From Chrysomallon squamiferum (lineage: Eukaryota > Mollusca > Gastropoda > Neomphalida > Peltospiridae), in contig CM022675.1 in NCBI GenBank assembly GCA_012295275.1, forward strand, positions 10,611,682-10,675,681: a DNA stretch of 64,000 nucleotides, written 5' to 3'. Positions 26,649 to 39,327 of the stretch are shown here, piece by piece. The first letter of the stretch is position 1; every line of letters starts with the position of its first letter. The notes below the pieces were generated by a model. That model saw nothing but the letters and a program-made list of their open reading frames with translations, ran no database searches and was not told where the DNA came from. The position numbers were made by a program, and so were the translations under genes.

Positions 26649-27439
26649 CTATAAATGAGTCAGTTTCGGAATATAGTCATAAGGGCCTTGGGGATACATT
26701 GAGGAGACTGAGCAGTTCATTGGACCCGTCATGCACTGCGACTGACGTACGTCCATGGGAGATAAATCGGGATACACATTTCCCATCATCATATTGCCTT
26801 CCTGGTAGCCTCTAGACGGATTCGTGTTTGGCATGTTGTAATGTCCAGTCTGGTGGTGATAACCTTGCATGTTCATTTGTAGGTGAGAGGACAGAGGGTG
26901 GGGCTTCCCCCCCTGGACACCGGGACTGTCTCTCTGTGGGACAGGACTGACTTGGTTTGGCAGCTGCAACTGCCCGTGACCCTGCTGCTGAGTCTGGTGG
27001 TGCGGGGGTGGCTGAGGGGCGTGGCCCAGGGACTGTTCGCACGCGGGCGGGGAATGTGACGACTGCTGAGGGGTGATGTGAGTTTGGTTTGTTAGGTGCG
27101 GCGGCTGCGGCGGCGGCTGCGGAATCCCTCCCGACTCCGAATGACTGTCGCCGCCAGGGGGCATGTCCATCGACCCACAATTCCCTTCCGTGTCGCTTCC
27201 GGAATAACTGCCGTCCGATTTCGAGCCGCTTTTGTCACTTCCGCCTTTGATCTTTTGCTCCTTCTTGTACTTCATGCGTCGATTCTGGAACCAGATTTTG
27301 ATCTGTCGCTCAGTCAGGTTCAACAGCGCCGCCATTTCTATCCGCCGCGGCCTGCACAGGTACCGGTTGAAATGAAACTCTTTTTCCAGTTCCACCAGCT
27401 GTGCGCTCGTGTAGGCGGTCCTAGCACGCTTGGACGGTT
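26649..27439 (-). CDS. Hox3: Hox3, exon 2 (homeodomain and C-terminus)
   Basis: Second coding exon of a Hox3 transcription factor, a sequence-specific DNA-binding protein of the nucleus that patterns the anterior-posterior axis. The exon opens after a pyrimidine-rich tract and CAG at 27441-27440 (minus). Its first two bases complete the codon begun by the last base of exon 1, giving Glu122. The homeodomain is residues 124-183 (27434-27255), with [18 protein letters not shown] in its N-terminal arm and helix 1, and [16 protein letters not shown] in helix 3. Gln50 and Asn51 of the domain are residues 173 and 174. [16 protein letters not shown] and the KYKKEQ end are typical of group 3 and unlike Hox1, Hox2 or Hox4. 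The rest (184-384) is rich in Pro, Gln, His and Ser and ends DYIPKLTHL, matching the conserved KLTHL tail of vertebrate HOX3 proteins. There is no frameshift or missing key residue. The stop is TAG at 26651-26649. Confidence 0.97.
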
Positions 27440-27824
27440 CTGGAAATAAAAGAGAAAAAATAAAAATAAAAAAATAAAAATGTTGAGCAGTTTTGTTTTT
27501 TTTTGCGAAAAATAAGAATTAGATAATAAAAAAAAATAAAAAAAAGATTATAAATCATGACTGTTGCAACTCTATCACTCTCATGCTGTTACGACAACAA
27601 TATTATCAAATATCACTGCAGCCACATCTGCTACTACTACTACTACAACGTCTATAACCATCGAACAACAACTGTGTCGAAATGAAACAAAACATTTCGG
27701 GTACAGCGACCGTTAAATTTATATCTATATATATATATCTTCTTTTTTTTTGACGTAAATTTAGCTACAGGTCGTTATTGCAAATCGCTTCGTGTAAACG
27801 ACGCCTTTAGCGTGTTACAAAACC

Positions 27825-27940
27825 GCTCATTAATATCAGAGCCCGTGCTTTGACAGGCTTGTAACGTGCAATTACGAACCTCGAGTTAAGAAAGAAACAA
27901 ACCGTCTCATCTTTCTTTGTCTTTCCCTGGTTAATTAATG
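27825..27940. promoter_or_regulatory. Intronic MEIS/homeodomain-type motif cluster
   Basis: A low-copy island in the Hox3 intron, 390-500 bases from the acceptor. It holds a MEIS/TALE core TGACAG (27851-27856) with homeodomain-type cores around it: ATTAAT near 27829, CAATTAC near 27870 and TTAATTAATG near 27931. MEIS and Hox sites together are typical of Hox-responsive enhancers. Short AT-rich cores are common by chance, so this is a candidate only. Confidence 0.3.
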
Positions 27941-28425
27941 AAACCCTTCAAAATTATTATTATCGTTTTAAATCAAACCGAGTCGACGATATTACGCCAC
28001 CGACGCAGACTGTACAACTGTCTGCAGATCTGACCGTCTACGCTTTGAGTCACACGGACTGCACAGAAAACAGCACGCTGCATTGATAATGAGTATATTA
28101 AATATTAAAGTCATCTGGGTACGTGGAAAACGAACACCAAGGCGATGGTCGAAAGATAAACTGTTGTGGAAAACTGTTAGGGATACAGTTTATTGTCCGA
28201 TGTGAAACAGTCATCTTGATATAATAGTTTATGTGTGTAAGCACAGCGACGTTGATGAATATTAATAGTCGTATCGATATCAAGCAAATACAAATATAGA
28301 TGTAGATAATTATCTGCACTTACTCGTACGTGTCAGTATTCACGTATATTGAAACGTATATGCGGCATATGTGGATATTTAATCTACATTCATATACATC
28401 TAAACGTATGCGAAAAGTTACGTAC

Positions 28426-28507
28426 ATACACACACACACACGCACACATACACACAAATACATACATATGTATACACACATGTATACACAAACACATTCA
28501 TAAATGC

Positions 28508-28557
<50 letters not shown>

Positions 28558-28644
28558 TTAGATTTATATATGTGGCTGCATGGCATGAACATATTATACA
28601 AACATTCATATATACAAACATACACACATACACATATACACACA

Positions 28645-28676
<32 letters not shown>

Positions 28677-28680
28677 TTTA
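28426..28680. repeat. (CA)n/(TA)n compound microsatellite in Hox3 intron
   Basis: Alternating CA, TACA and TA runs with one low-copy break near 28560-28610. Open frames across it read YTHTH or CVCVC and are not genes. Confidence 0.95.
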
Positions 28681-29069
28681 AATCTAAAACAAATTCAACT
28701 CGAAAGCGACAAGATACAGAAATAACTGCTAACACCTTAAGTTACACTATAAAATGCAGCAATTATAAGTATATATAATTTCACACGCAGACATTTGTCA
28801 CCGCAAGATGTAATTCAGTTTTATAACGAAAAAAAGGACAGAGGAACATGTAATGGAATCCAGGGATACTAATGACTAATATTATTTTACTTTTATCCTT
28901 GAGTGTAAAGTACAGAACATTTGCTGGTTTTCGCACCCTGTAAAAAAATATATTATACTCGTTTTACTGACGTTTCTCTGTAAGATTAGATCTTGTAAAT
29001 TTTGCTTAGTTGTGTCTTTGTATCTCCATGTAATTTATGACTTCTCTTTGCCAGTGTGTTTTTATATTC

Positions 29070-29128
29070 TCTCTGTCTGTCTGTCTATCTGTCTGTCTGT
29101 ATATATATATATATATATAAAGAAAATG

Positions 29129-29214
<86 letters not shown>
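29070..29214 (+). repeat. Composite repeat module: TCTG, TA, spacer, GA
   Basis: Second copy of the module seen at 3474-3610: TCTG/TCTA units, (TA)n, the spacer AAAGAAAATGAATG, then about 84 bases of (GA)n. The orientation is the same and the outer flanks differ. It lies in the Hox3 intron, antisense to the gene. Confidence 0.85.
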
Positions 29215-29217
<3 letters not shown>

Positions 29218-29999
29218 AAGATAAAGAAGGCGAGAGGCAGAGACAAAATAAAATAAAAACTAACAAAGACAAACTATAGACAGATAACAAGACACACACA
29301 CACACACATAATAAAATAAAGGCTAAATAAATAAATGAAAAAAATGTAAAAACAGTGTATGAATTAGACCTCAATCATATCTCCTTTTTTTTTTTTTTTT
29401 TTTTTTTATTTTTAAATTGCAACTAAACTGATAATTAGAATTTTATCGTTTCATTACAACCGGACCAAGGATATCACGTACAGAGAATAATCAGAGATTA
29501 ACAATTTAAACACCTCATGATATAATAGACATTTCTCTCTTCCTGCCTACCGTCTTCTAATAATTACAGAACTAATTATTTTAATTTTAAAAGATTAGAG
29601 GAAGAACATTTGACTGGAACGGTGTTCTGTAATCTCAATATATTCAAAACGGACACGTGCATTTAATTACATCGTTGAAAAATCGCACGTGCATACCGTT
29701 ACCTTTTTTTTTTTTCTCTTCTTTTTTTTATATTTTTTTTAATGTATAATTAATTTAATTTTGCTATTTAAGTCTTATCTGTGGTGTACTGTTATGTACT
29801 TAATTAATTCAGATATTCAGGCGAGTGTGGGGGTTTTTTTTTTTTTTTTGGAGAGAATTATCGCTCGGTATCACTGTTCACTCTTTTTCTCAGAAATTTC
29901 CTGGAATGCCGGACTCTTTTTACACACAACAGCCGTGCGTTGCTATCACTCATTTGTGAGGGTAGCAGGTTGAGCGTAACGTTTTTATATTTACTTGCT
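29215..29999. other. Hox3 intron, AT-rich and low-copy sequence
   Basis: Short ACAC run (29293-29308), T tracts (about 29384-29407, 29704-29738 and 29834-29849) and low-copy sequence between. No exon was recognised. Confidence 0.5.
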
Positions 30000-30380
30000 G
30001 CTGCTGGTGCTTTGCTAGAAGAACAACTACCACTACGTCTGCTACTACTATTGTTACTAATAATATTACTACTACTACTATGCCGACAACATCCATTATC
30101 ACAGCAACTACTGTACTGATACTGCTTACAATAACATTGTTACTGCTACTATTATTGCTACCATCATCACCACTACCATTACTACTGTTGCTACTACTGG
30201 TACTACAGCAGCAACAACAACAACAAAATAATGCTGCTGCTACTACTACTACTACCATATGTACTACTATTATTACTATAACTGCTACAAAAATCACCAC
30301 CACTAATATTACTACAACAACTACTACTACCACCGCTACTACTATTCTTACTATCACAACTACGATCTTATACTAAAACA

Positions 30381-30455
<75 letters not shown>

Positions 30456-30490
30456 TGCTTGTTGTTGTTGTTGTTGTTGTTGTTACTTTA
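30000..30490. repeat. Trinucleotide-phased region: TAC, CAA, ATT, TTG
   Basis: About 360 bases of degenerate TAC/TGC/CAA triplets keep three-base phase throughout, then (ATT)n (about 30379-30455) and (TTG)n (about 30463-30484). The phase keeps frames open on both strands, giving VVVV or TTTT products that are not proteins. Confidence 0.9.
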
Positions 30491-30869
30491 ATCAAATCTT
30501 GTTTCGACATCTCACTCGGATAATGCTGAATCAACAAAACTGACATTTAACACAGGCAGAAATCAGATACACAGGAGCGAACCCACAGTCCAGAAAAGAG
30601 GGTGAACAGAGAATTTTCACGTAATAACACAGACGTCATTACAGTGAAAACAAACTAAAACTAAAGTAAAACGCATCGACAGGGAAAAAAACAACAACAA
30701 CAACAACAATAACAACAAAATAATAATAAAGAGATAATAAAAAAAAAAAGTTAGGGTAGGTCAGGGTACCGAGGGACACCAGCACCCCCCCGTAAGTCCC
30801 CTCCCTCTGATAGATATAATCAATAACCGCTCTGCACAACTAAACAAAAAAAAAAAAAAAAAAAAAAAC
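30491..30869. other. Hox3 intron, low-copy with an AAC run
   Basis: Low-copy sequence with CAA units (about 30690-30710), a C-rich patch near 30780-30805 and an A tract (30846-30868). No exon was recognised. Confidence 0.5.
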
Positions 30870-30916
30870 CACGTGAACGTATCTTGTTAGGCTCGGTTCC
30901 TAGCAACCATGGTAAC
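30870..30916. promoter_or_regulatory. E-box and RFX X-box-like sites in Hox3 intron
   Basis: CACGTG (30870-30875) is followed by GCAACCATGGTAAC (30903-30916). The latter matches the RFX X-box consensus GTNRCCNNRGNAAC at all but one constrained position. An overlapping CCTAGCAAC (30899-30907) is another typical RFX half-site. RFX factors control ciliary and neural genes. The site is bounded by A and T tracts and followed by a CpG-containing patch (about 30985-31035). Confidence 0.35.
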
Positions 30917-32015
30917 TGACTTAAGTTTCAAACACGATAAATCTCTTCTATATTTTTTTTTTTTTTTTTTTTTTGAAATGTACAAGATTCGGTCATGCGG
31001 AACGCGGAGCCGCATAGAAAAAGGCGCGATACACTGCATGCTCAGTTGATTTCTGATTGCTATAAGGTGTCGGTGTGTACGTAATGCATTTTAACACCGT
31101 GCTAAAGAGATATTAAATGTTTTACTCATCCAGAAATGATTTTTTTTTTTAGATTTTTTTTTTTCACCTTTCTGGATAATTCGATGCATGTGCTGAATAT
31201 GGATTTTAAATTTATGAGCGTATATTATATTTCTGAATATTATTAATTTACACAATTTGACGTTTTTATATATATATATATATATATAGATATAGATACA
31301 AATTTTTATAAATGCTTGATATGTTTTATTGCTGTAGTCATTGCTATTACCATTATTGTTATAAATTGATTATTATAACTACTACTACTATTACTATCCC
31401 TACCGCTACTACTTCCAATACAACAACAACTACTACTACTATTTGTATTTCTACTACCATTTCTGCAATATTAAATTATAGTTAAACAAATTTAAAAATA
31501 GTAAAAAAAAGACAGTGCACAAAATCTATGACGAATACTAAAAAAAAAAATTAAAAATACTAAAATAAAATAAAATAAATAAATAAATAAATACATATAG
31601 CCTAGCTTAAAATTTATACAATCACGTAGATAAAACAGATAGATTTATTTTTTATTTTTTTATATTTTTTATTTTATTTTAAATTTACATCATCTCGTCC
31701 ATAACAGGTTCACAGCAGTGGACCGAGGAATTAGCCCTATCTTTTTTTTTTTTTTAAAAGAGGAGGGGGGTGGAAAGAAAATCGTCTACAATGTTGCTGT
31801 TTTTCATCTGTCGCAGCCATTTAAGCTTCTCGCCACTGACAAGAAGATAAACAGTGTATATCAGTGACTGGGACGCTGAAAGAAACCGCGGGACACACAA
31901 ACTTCTCGTTCCCGTCTCGGTTCGTTGCTTTCCGACAAGCGATTTCCGACAGTGGCTCTATTTTTATCATACGAATCGCATACCACGGAAAAAAAACAGA
32001 AAAAATAACGTGGAG

Positions 32016-32129
<114 letters not shown>

Positions 32130-32869
32130 TTTTGAAATTTTGTTAAACATATACAAGAGTTTGGTTTGTTATTTTTTGACACACTTTCCTGTTGTCTAAT
32201 TGAAACAATCTGGATTAGTGATAAAATAGTTGTTATTCCTGTAGGATGTATGTTTTTAAAAACAGTTCTATTTATATATATATATATATATTTATTTATT
32301 TATTTATTCTTATTGTTGTTGTTGTTGCTGCTGTTATTGTTGTTGTTGTTATTATTATTATTATTTTTTATTTAATGTTTACGGGTAACAGATAAAAATT
32401 CGTTTATTTTCATTTTCTTTGCTTATATTTTTAAATTAAATGTATTAAAATTAATTTTCCTGTGAAATATTAGACTTCTTATATATACTTTATATTGTGA
32501 TTAAGGAGTTATAAAAGTTAATATTTGAAACAAAAATTGGACAATAACAACAGCAATAATAATAACAATAATAACAATAATAATAATAATAATTATTATT
32601 ATTATTATTATTGTTGCTCTCTGTTTTATGTTTGTACATAACTATACACATAAAAACAACTAAGTTTCCACTACAGTAAACCCATACAGATACAAATATA
32701 AATTTCAGAATATTTAATATTACGTGTCACCACCTCCAAAGTATTACGATGTGATACTAATACACGTGGTTAACATTACAATAACAGCACAGACAAATCC
32801 ATGAAAATATTTACATATCCATTTTGCCAACAATAATATAGATTTGTTTGGTGACACAATAAATGAATG
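32130..32869. other. Hox3 intron, AT-rich
   Basis: Low-copy AT-rich sequence with (TA)n and TTTA/TTG units (about 32275-32365) and complementary AAT then ATT runs (about 32560-32611). No exon was recognised. Confidence 0.55.
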
Positions 32870-32889
32870 TGTGTATGTGTGTGTGTATG

Positions 32890-32920
<31 letters not shown>

Positions 32921-33012
32921 TTATATATATGTGTACACATACATTCACATACACACATACACACACAGACAAATACACACAAACATATACACATATATAG
33001 ACACACATATAC

Positions 33013-33046
<34 letters not shown>

Positions 33047-33105
33047 GTGTTTGTGTGTATATATATATATATATATGCACACACACATATATCAGCATAC
33101 ATACA
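32870..33105. repeat. (TG)n/(TA)n/(CA)n compound microsatellite
   Basis: About 235 bases of TG, TA and CA units. TG and CA portions are complementary and flank TA runs. Confidence 0.95.
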
Positions 33106-33388
33106 TATATTATAAAAGTGAAGAATTAAATTGGTATGTTTGGTTAACTTACAATAAAGAAAACAGATAAAACCTTTTCTCTGCTTTTCAAACTTTGTCT
33201 ATTTCGCGATAAGCATATTTTGTTAGGTTGTTAATCTGATTATGAGAATATATATATGTATGTATGTATGTATATGTCAGTCTTTATTTATTCATTCATT
33301 TGATTTGATTTTATTTAATTTTATCTTTTTCTCCCGATATAGTAAATAAATAAATAAATATATATATTTGTATGTGTGTGTGTGTTTG

Positions 33389-33443
<55 letters not shown>

Positions 33444-33544
33444 ACACTTATATTCCTTTAAGCTGTAATCCTATATAAATGATTTTAAAATACACAGTTT
33501 AAATAAAATGAATTTATAATCATTATTTAAAATAAACCTAGGTA

Positions 33545-33546
<2 letters not shown>
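33106..33546. repeat. AT-rich segment with (TG)n
   Basis: Low-copy AT-rich sequence with TGTA units near 33255 and a TG run (about 33371-33440). Confidence 0.85.
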
Positions 33547-33605
<59 letters not shown>

Positions 33606-33899
33606 AAAGGTAGATGAAAATACAGATATTTTCAGTGAAAGACAATGTGTTTGTAATTTTTTATAAAAAGTATTCATAAAAAGATGCAATTAACGAATAA
33701 TTTTACATTATACTGAAAAAATATTAAATAATAACCGCATCATAAATAAACAATAATAATAAACTAAATTAACATTAAATAACTGAATAATGAAGATAAA
33801 ATAATATTGTTACTTTTATTGTTACTACTATTACAAAACAACAACATTACTATTACTACTAAACTACAACAACTATTACTACTACTACTACTACTACTA

Positions 33900-33937
<38 letters not shown>

Positions 33938-34139
33938 CTTATTATTATTATTGTTATTATTATTATTCTTATCTCGAATTATTTGTGCATAAATAAAAAT
34001 AAGATAATAGTAACTGATGCAATAATAATAAAAGTTGTAATACAGTAACAGCAATAGTAATAAATGTATAAATAATAATATATAAATAAATAACATAGGA
34101 TGGAGCAAAGAATGTGAACAAAATAAATAAATAAATAAG

Positions 34140-34210
<71 letters not shown>

Positions 34211-34310
34211 CAAAATAACTAAACAACTGAATATATAAAAAAAACTAACTAACTAAATAAATAAACATCAACAAAGGATGGAAGTATATATATATATATA
34301 TATATATATA
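33547..34310. repeat. (ATT)n, TAC/ATT mixture, (AAAT)n, (TA)n
   Basis: (ATT)n about 33547-33605; TAC and ATT triplets about 33806-33970; (AAAT)n about 34121-34210; (TA)n about 34285-34311; AT-rich sequence between. Frames reading YLFIYLFI or NNNN are repeat translations. Confidence 0.9.
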
Positions 34311-34359
34311 CATCTATAAATAACAGCCAAATGACAACAACAGCAATATTTCAAAAACA

Positions 34360-35480
<1,121 letters not shown>

Positions 35481-37486
35481 GGTATAAATTATCTATAACA
35501 TGCAAAACTTGTGAATAGAATTAATGGATTACATTAACTGATATTAATCAAATATTTTTTTTTTTTTTTGTGTAAAGAAAACTTCTATTTTAATTTAAAT
35601 TTCTGTAATGTTTTTGCCTCTTATTAAATATGCAGAAATGCCCGCAGGAATTAGGTAATGTTTTTCTTTCTCACCGTGTTTATAAATATTAAATAAACTT
35701 TTACTGGCGGCTTCTGCTCTGTGCTTTGCGTTTTATAATCCTGAAAGTTTAATAGGATTATCGAGATATTAATTAAATTTAGATACAAACCGCTTTGTTT
35801 GTTTATTTCGTTCGCCGTTTTGTTTATTTATTTGTTTCTATATTCATTGATATTTTTTTTGTTTTGTTGTTGTTGTTATTGTTGTTGTTGTTGTTATTAT
35901 TATTATTATTATTGTTTTTATTATTATTATACACTACAACTAAAATTACTACTAATGCTACTATTATTGGTCAGTTTATTATGTATATATATATATATAT
36001 ATATATATAGATAGATAGATAGATACATACAGATGTTCTAGATACATAGAAAGAAAGACAGACACATATATATCATCTATTTGAAATATTAGAGATGAAA
36101 GCTTGCTTTTGTCCAAATACTTTTAATGTTAAAATTTATATATTAAACAGACAGTTGGTACACATAAACACACAATTTTAAAACATTAAAATATCGAATC
36201 TTTGATTATTATTTCCTAGATTTATAAGTCAGCCTGGAGTATATGTGATTTTATTAAATAAATAAATAAATAAATAAATAAAAAATACCACTGCTGCAAC
36301 TACTACTAATAGTAATTATAATATTTTACCTTTATTTGTTATTCTCATATATTTTGTTCATTCTTCGTATGTTTTAAATTAATTTTAATTATTTTTACTA
36401 TATCGGGAGAAAACGATAAGATAAAATAAAATAAACTAACTAACTAACTAAATAAATAAATAAAGATAAAACAAACAGATACTCTAATAAAATAAATTAA
36501 TAAATGAAAAGATAAATGAGATAAAACAAAATGCTTGAACAAGATAAACAGATAATTAAAAATAAACGAAGTAATAAAAATATAAATAATAAGAAATAAA
36601 ATTCAGTTGTAATCAAATATTATATAAATAAAATGCAAATAATAAATAAAATATAACATAAATTCTAAATTAAAAAAAAAAAGAATGATATGTAAAATAA
36701 AGATAACAAAATATCTGAAAATTTTAGTGGAACAGAAATATAAGTAATAATAAAAATAATAAATAAATATAAATCAAAGATATCAAAATAAATAAGTAAA
36801 TTACAAACATAACGAAATAACTTGAATATCTAATAAATACGTGTAAACTGCTAAACAATGTAATAAAATAATTTTAATAAGTAAATACATTCACATGTAC
36901 ATAAACGAAATTACAAAACGAATAAAACAGTAAACACGACAGACAATTAAATAACGTAAATTAAGACGTCATAAAAGTGACGAATTAATATCTTTCTGCA
37001 TTACACGTCAACAATGAACAATTGACTGTTAGTTTACGTTTCATAAAACCGATATTTTTTTTTTATATTATAATTTTTTTTTTTTACGATCCTCGAAACT
37101 AAACAGATTTGATTAAATTCTGCATCTCCGCGTGTTCGTTTCTAAAGTGGCTTTGACAGGCAAAATCCACAACAAGATGAATGCTGCTAAAACGGCAGTA
37201 AAACTTTATTTTTTGTATTAAAAAAAAAAAAAAAAAAAAAAAAAACCCAGGTCGCTTGCTGAAGATTCTGTCCGTCAAACACATGAGGGACCGAGTGTGG
37301 AAGCGAGCCGAAAACAATTGAAAACCCATCCATCATGAAGTCAAAATGCAGTTAGAAAAAAAATGAAAAAAACTTTAAAAGAAAAGAGTGTGTAATTGTT
37401 AAAAAAAAAAAAAAAAAAGTGAAGGAAAAAAAAAGAAACGAAAAGAAAAGAACGGAGATGATAAAAAGAAGCAAAATAAATAAATA
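35481..37486. other. Hox3 intron, very AT-rich
   Basis: Low-complexity AT-rich sequence: TTG/TTA units (about 35867-35930), (TA)n and (GATA)n (about 35982-36026), AAAT-like sequence (about 36410-36900). T tracts lie near 37055-37085, A tracts near 37220-37246 and 37400-37418. The part at 37086-37330 is low-copy. No exon was recognised. Confidence 0.55.
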
Positions 37487-37566
37487 AATTAATAAATATG
37501 TAAATAAATGAATAAATAAAAATAAGTAAATAGATAAATAAATAAATGAATAAATAGATAGATAGA

Positions 37567-37605
<39 letters not shown>

Positions 37606-37632
37606 ATTATAGTAGTAGTAGTGGTAGTAGTA

Positions 37633-37712
<80 letters not shown>
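37487..37712. repeat. (AAAT)n then (AAT)n
   Basis: AAAT-type units with AGAT breaks to about 37608, an AGT patch, then about 75 bases of (AAT)n. Confidence 0.95.
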
Positions 37713-38276
37713 TTATAAAAAGTTAATAGAAATTAATTTTAAAAATAGGGAAAGAGTTGAACGATAAATAGTAATATGTTTTGAATTAAAATAAATAAGA
37801 AGAAATAATAATAATAATAATAAAAACAATCAACAAACCCAACAAATCAGAGCAATAAAATGAACGGAAAGTACAAATAAAATAAAAACAATTATTAAAT
37901 AATGTTAGAAAGAGAATAATAATCGCTAATAAAATTTTATAAAAAAACTTTTGTGATATGCAGTAAGAAAAAACAAATAATATGAAAATAAAGGAAAAAA
38001 ATTATTAATCTCTCAAAAAATAAATTAATTAACGGAAAAGATAAAACCTAACAGAAATGATCAAATATATAAATAAATAAACAAATAAACAAACAAATAA
38101 ACAAAAAATAATAATAAAAGTAATAAACCTACTAAAAAAAACAGAAGAATAATAATAACAACAATAACAACAACGAGAAAAAACCTACATTATCTACGTT
38201 ACAAAACAACCATTTTTTTAACAACAACAACAAATCACAAATAAACAAAAAACAAAAATTACGAAGAAACGGTACA

Positions 38277-38310
<34 letters not shown>

Positions 38311-38500
38311 CATACATATACATATCTTCCACATTAAAATAACAACAAATAACTGTCAGTTTTTAACTGAAAATAAAACATCAACACAACTACGAAGCTA
38401 TACTCATATATATATATATATATAATGTATATTTCGCGACGTGTCGTTTTCAGACAAGAAAGCCTGTCAGTAACCGCACTCATTAAGAACGTAATAACAC
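37713..38500. other. Hox3 intron near the donor, AT-rich
   Basis: AT-rich low-complexity sequence with AAAC/AAAT and CAA units, (CATA)n (about 38274-38305) and (TA)n (about 38405-38424). CpG-containing low-copy sequence starts near 38435 and continues to the donor. Confidence 0.55.
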
Positions 38501-38558
38501 TCGTTTATTGGCGCATTCGCGTCACTGGCGAGCGCGGCCTCAATATATCATTTCTTAC

Positions 38559-38922
38559 CTGCTAGACTCTGCCTCTGCTTCGCATTCTGGCGTGATTCTT
38601 TCATCCACGGATAAATCTCTTGCTTGGTCTGGGAGGGGCTCGGGTGCATGTTCAGCCCCTGCCCGCCGCACGACAGGCCCTGGGGCTGCATGCACGAACT
38701 GGCGTACGCCTGGTCGTAGTCTCCGACGAGGGCCGGGCAGTGTTGGTCCGGGGTGGCCGAAGTGAGGTGGTTTTGCACGGCGCAGCTGGACTGCCCGTAG
38801 TAACTTCCTGAAGTGTCCGGTGCGGTATTTCCGTAGGTGAACGAATTTTCGTATTTGAAGCCATTGTCCGTTGGGAAGTAACCGGGAAACGCAGGCATTT
38901 GATCGCAAAATGTTTTCTGCAT
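38559..38922 (-). CDS. Hox3: Hox3, exon 1 (N-terminus and hexapeptide)
   Basis: First coding exon, residues 1-121 plus the first base of codon 122. The start at 38922 is chosen because the protein then opens MQK, the conserved start of HOX3-group proteins, and because A at -3 suits initiation. The middle is rich in Ser, Tyr, Gln and Gly, as in Hox N-terminal regions, and is not alignable by eye. QEIYPWMKESRQN at 101-113 contains the PBC/Extradenticle-binding hexapeptide (IYPWM, 103-107), followed by the KESRQN context typical of Hox3. The linker to the homeodomain is 16 residues (108-123). The exon ends at a GT donor (38558-38557). Its CpG content is well above that of the neighbouring intron. 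An untranslated upstream exon cannot be excluded. Confidence 0.95.
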
Positions 38923-39050
38923 CTTTCGAATTCCAAACTTTATTCCATTCTGCGACTCGATCGCTATACTATAGCTGATTATCCTGCGTGCATGCTTCTA
39001 CTGCGACGGGTCACGTGACTTTCCCGTAGCCAATGATCGACGCGTCGTTC
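38923..39050 (-). promoter_or_regulatory. Hox3 proximal upstream region
   Basis: About 130 low-copy, CpG-containing bases before the start codon. They include a 13-base inverted repeat GCTATACTATAGC (38963-38975) resembling a TATA-type element, a perfect palindrome GTCACGTGAC (39010-39019), a CCAAT on the plus strand (39030-39034) and another palindrome CGACGCGTCG (39038-39047). This make-up fits a proximal promoter with USF/MITF-type and NF-Y-type sites, but the transcription start cannot be read from sequence. Beyond 39068 an A tract begins. Confidence 0.45.
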
Positions 39051-39296
39051 CTCCTGTTTACGATACACTAAAAAAAAAAAAAAAAAAAAAAGGGTTTGAG
39101 AATCACACATGTGAATTGAAACATTTTCCGGCAATGAAACTGACATCAATTATTTGTATAACCATATAAATCGCATAAATTACTTTCGGCTGACAACATT
39201 TTGTTTAAATACATTGAATATTCTCTACAACCATGTATTCACATCAGGTGTGTAGTTTAAGAAACCGTGCTGCGTATTTTTAATTTTTTTTTTTTT

Positions 39297-39327
<31 letters not shown>

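Noticed and set aside
27096-27449. Plus-strand 117-codon frame over exon 2
   Set aside because: Antisense shadow of the Hox3 homeodomain exon, which has the recognisable protein.
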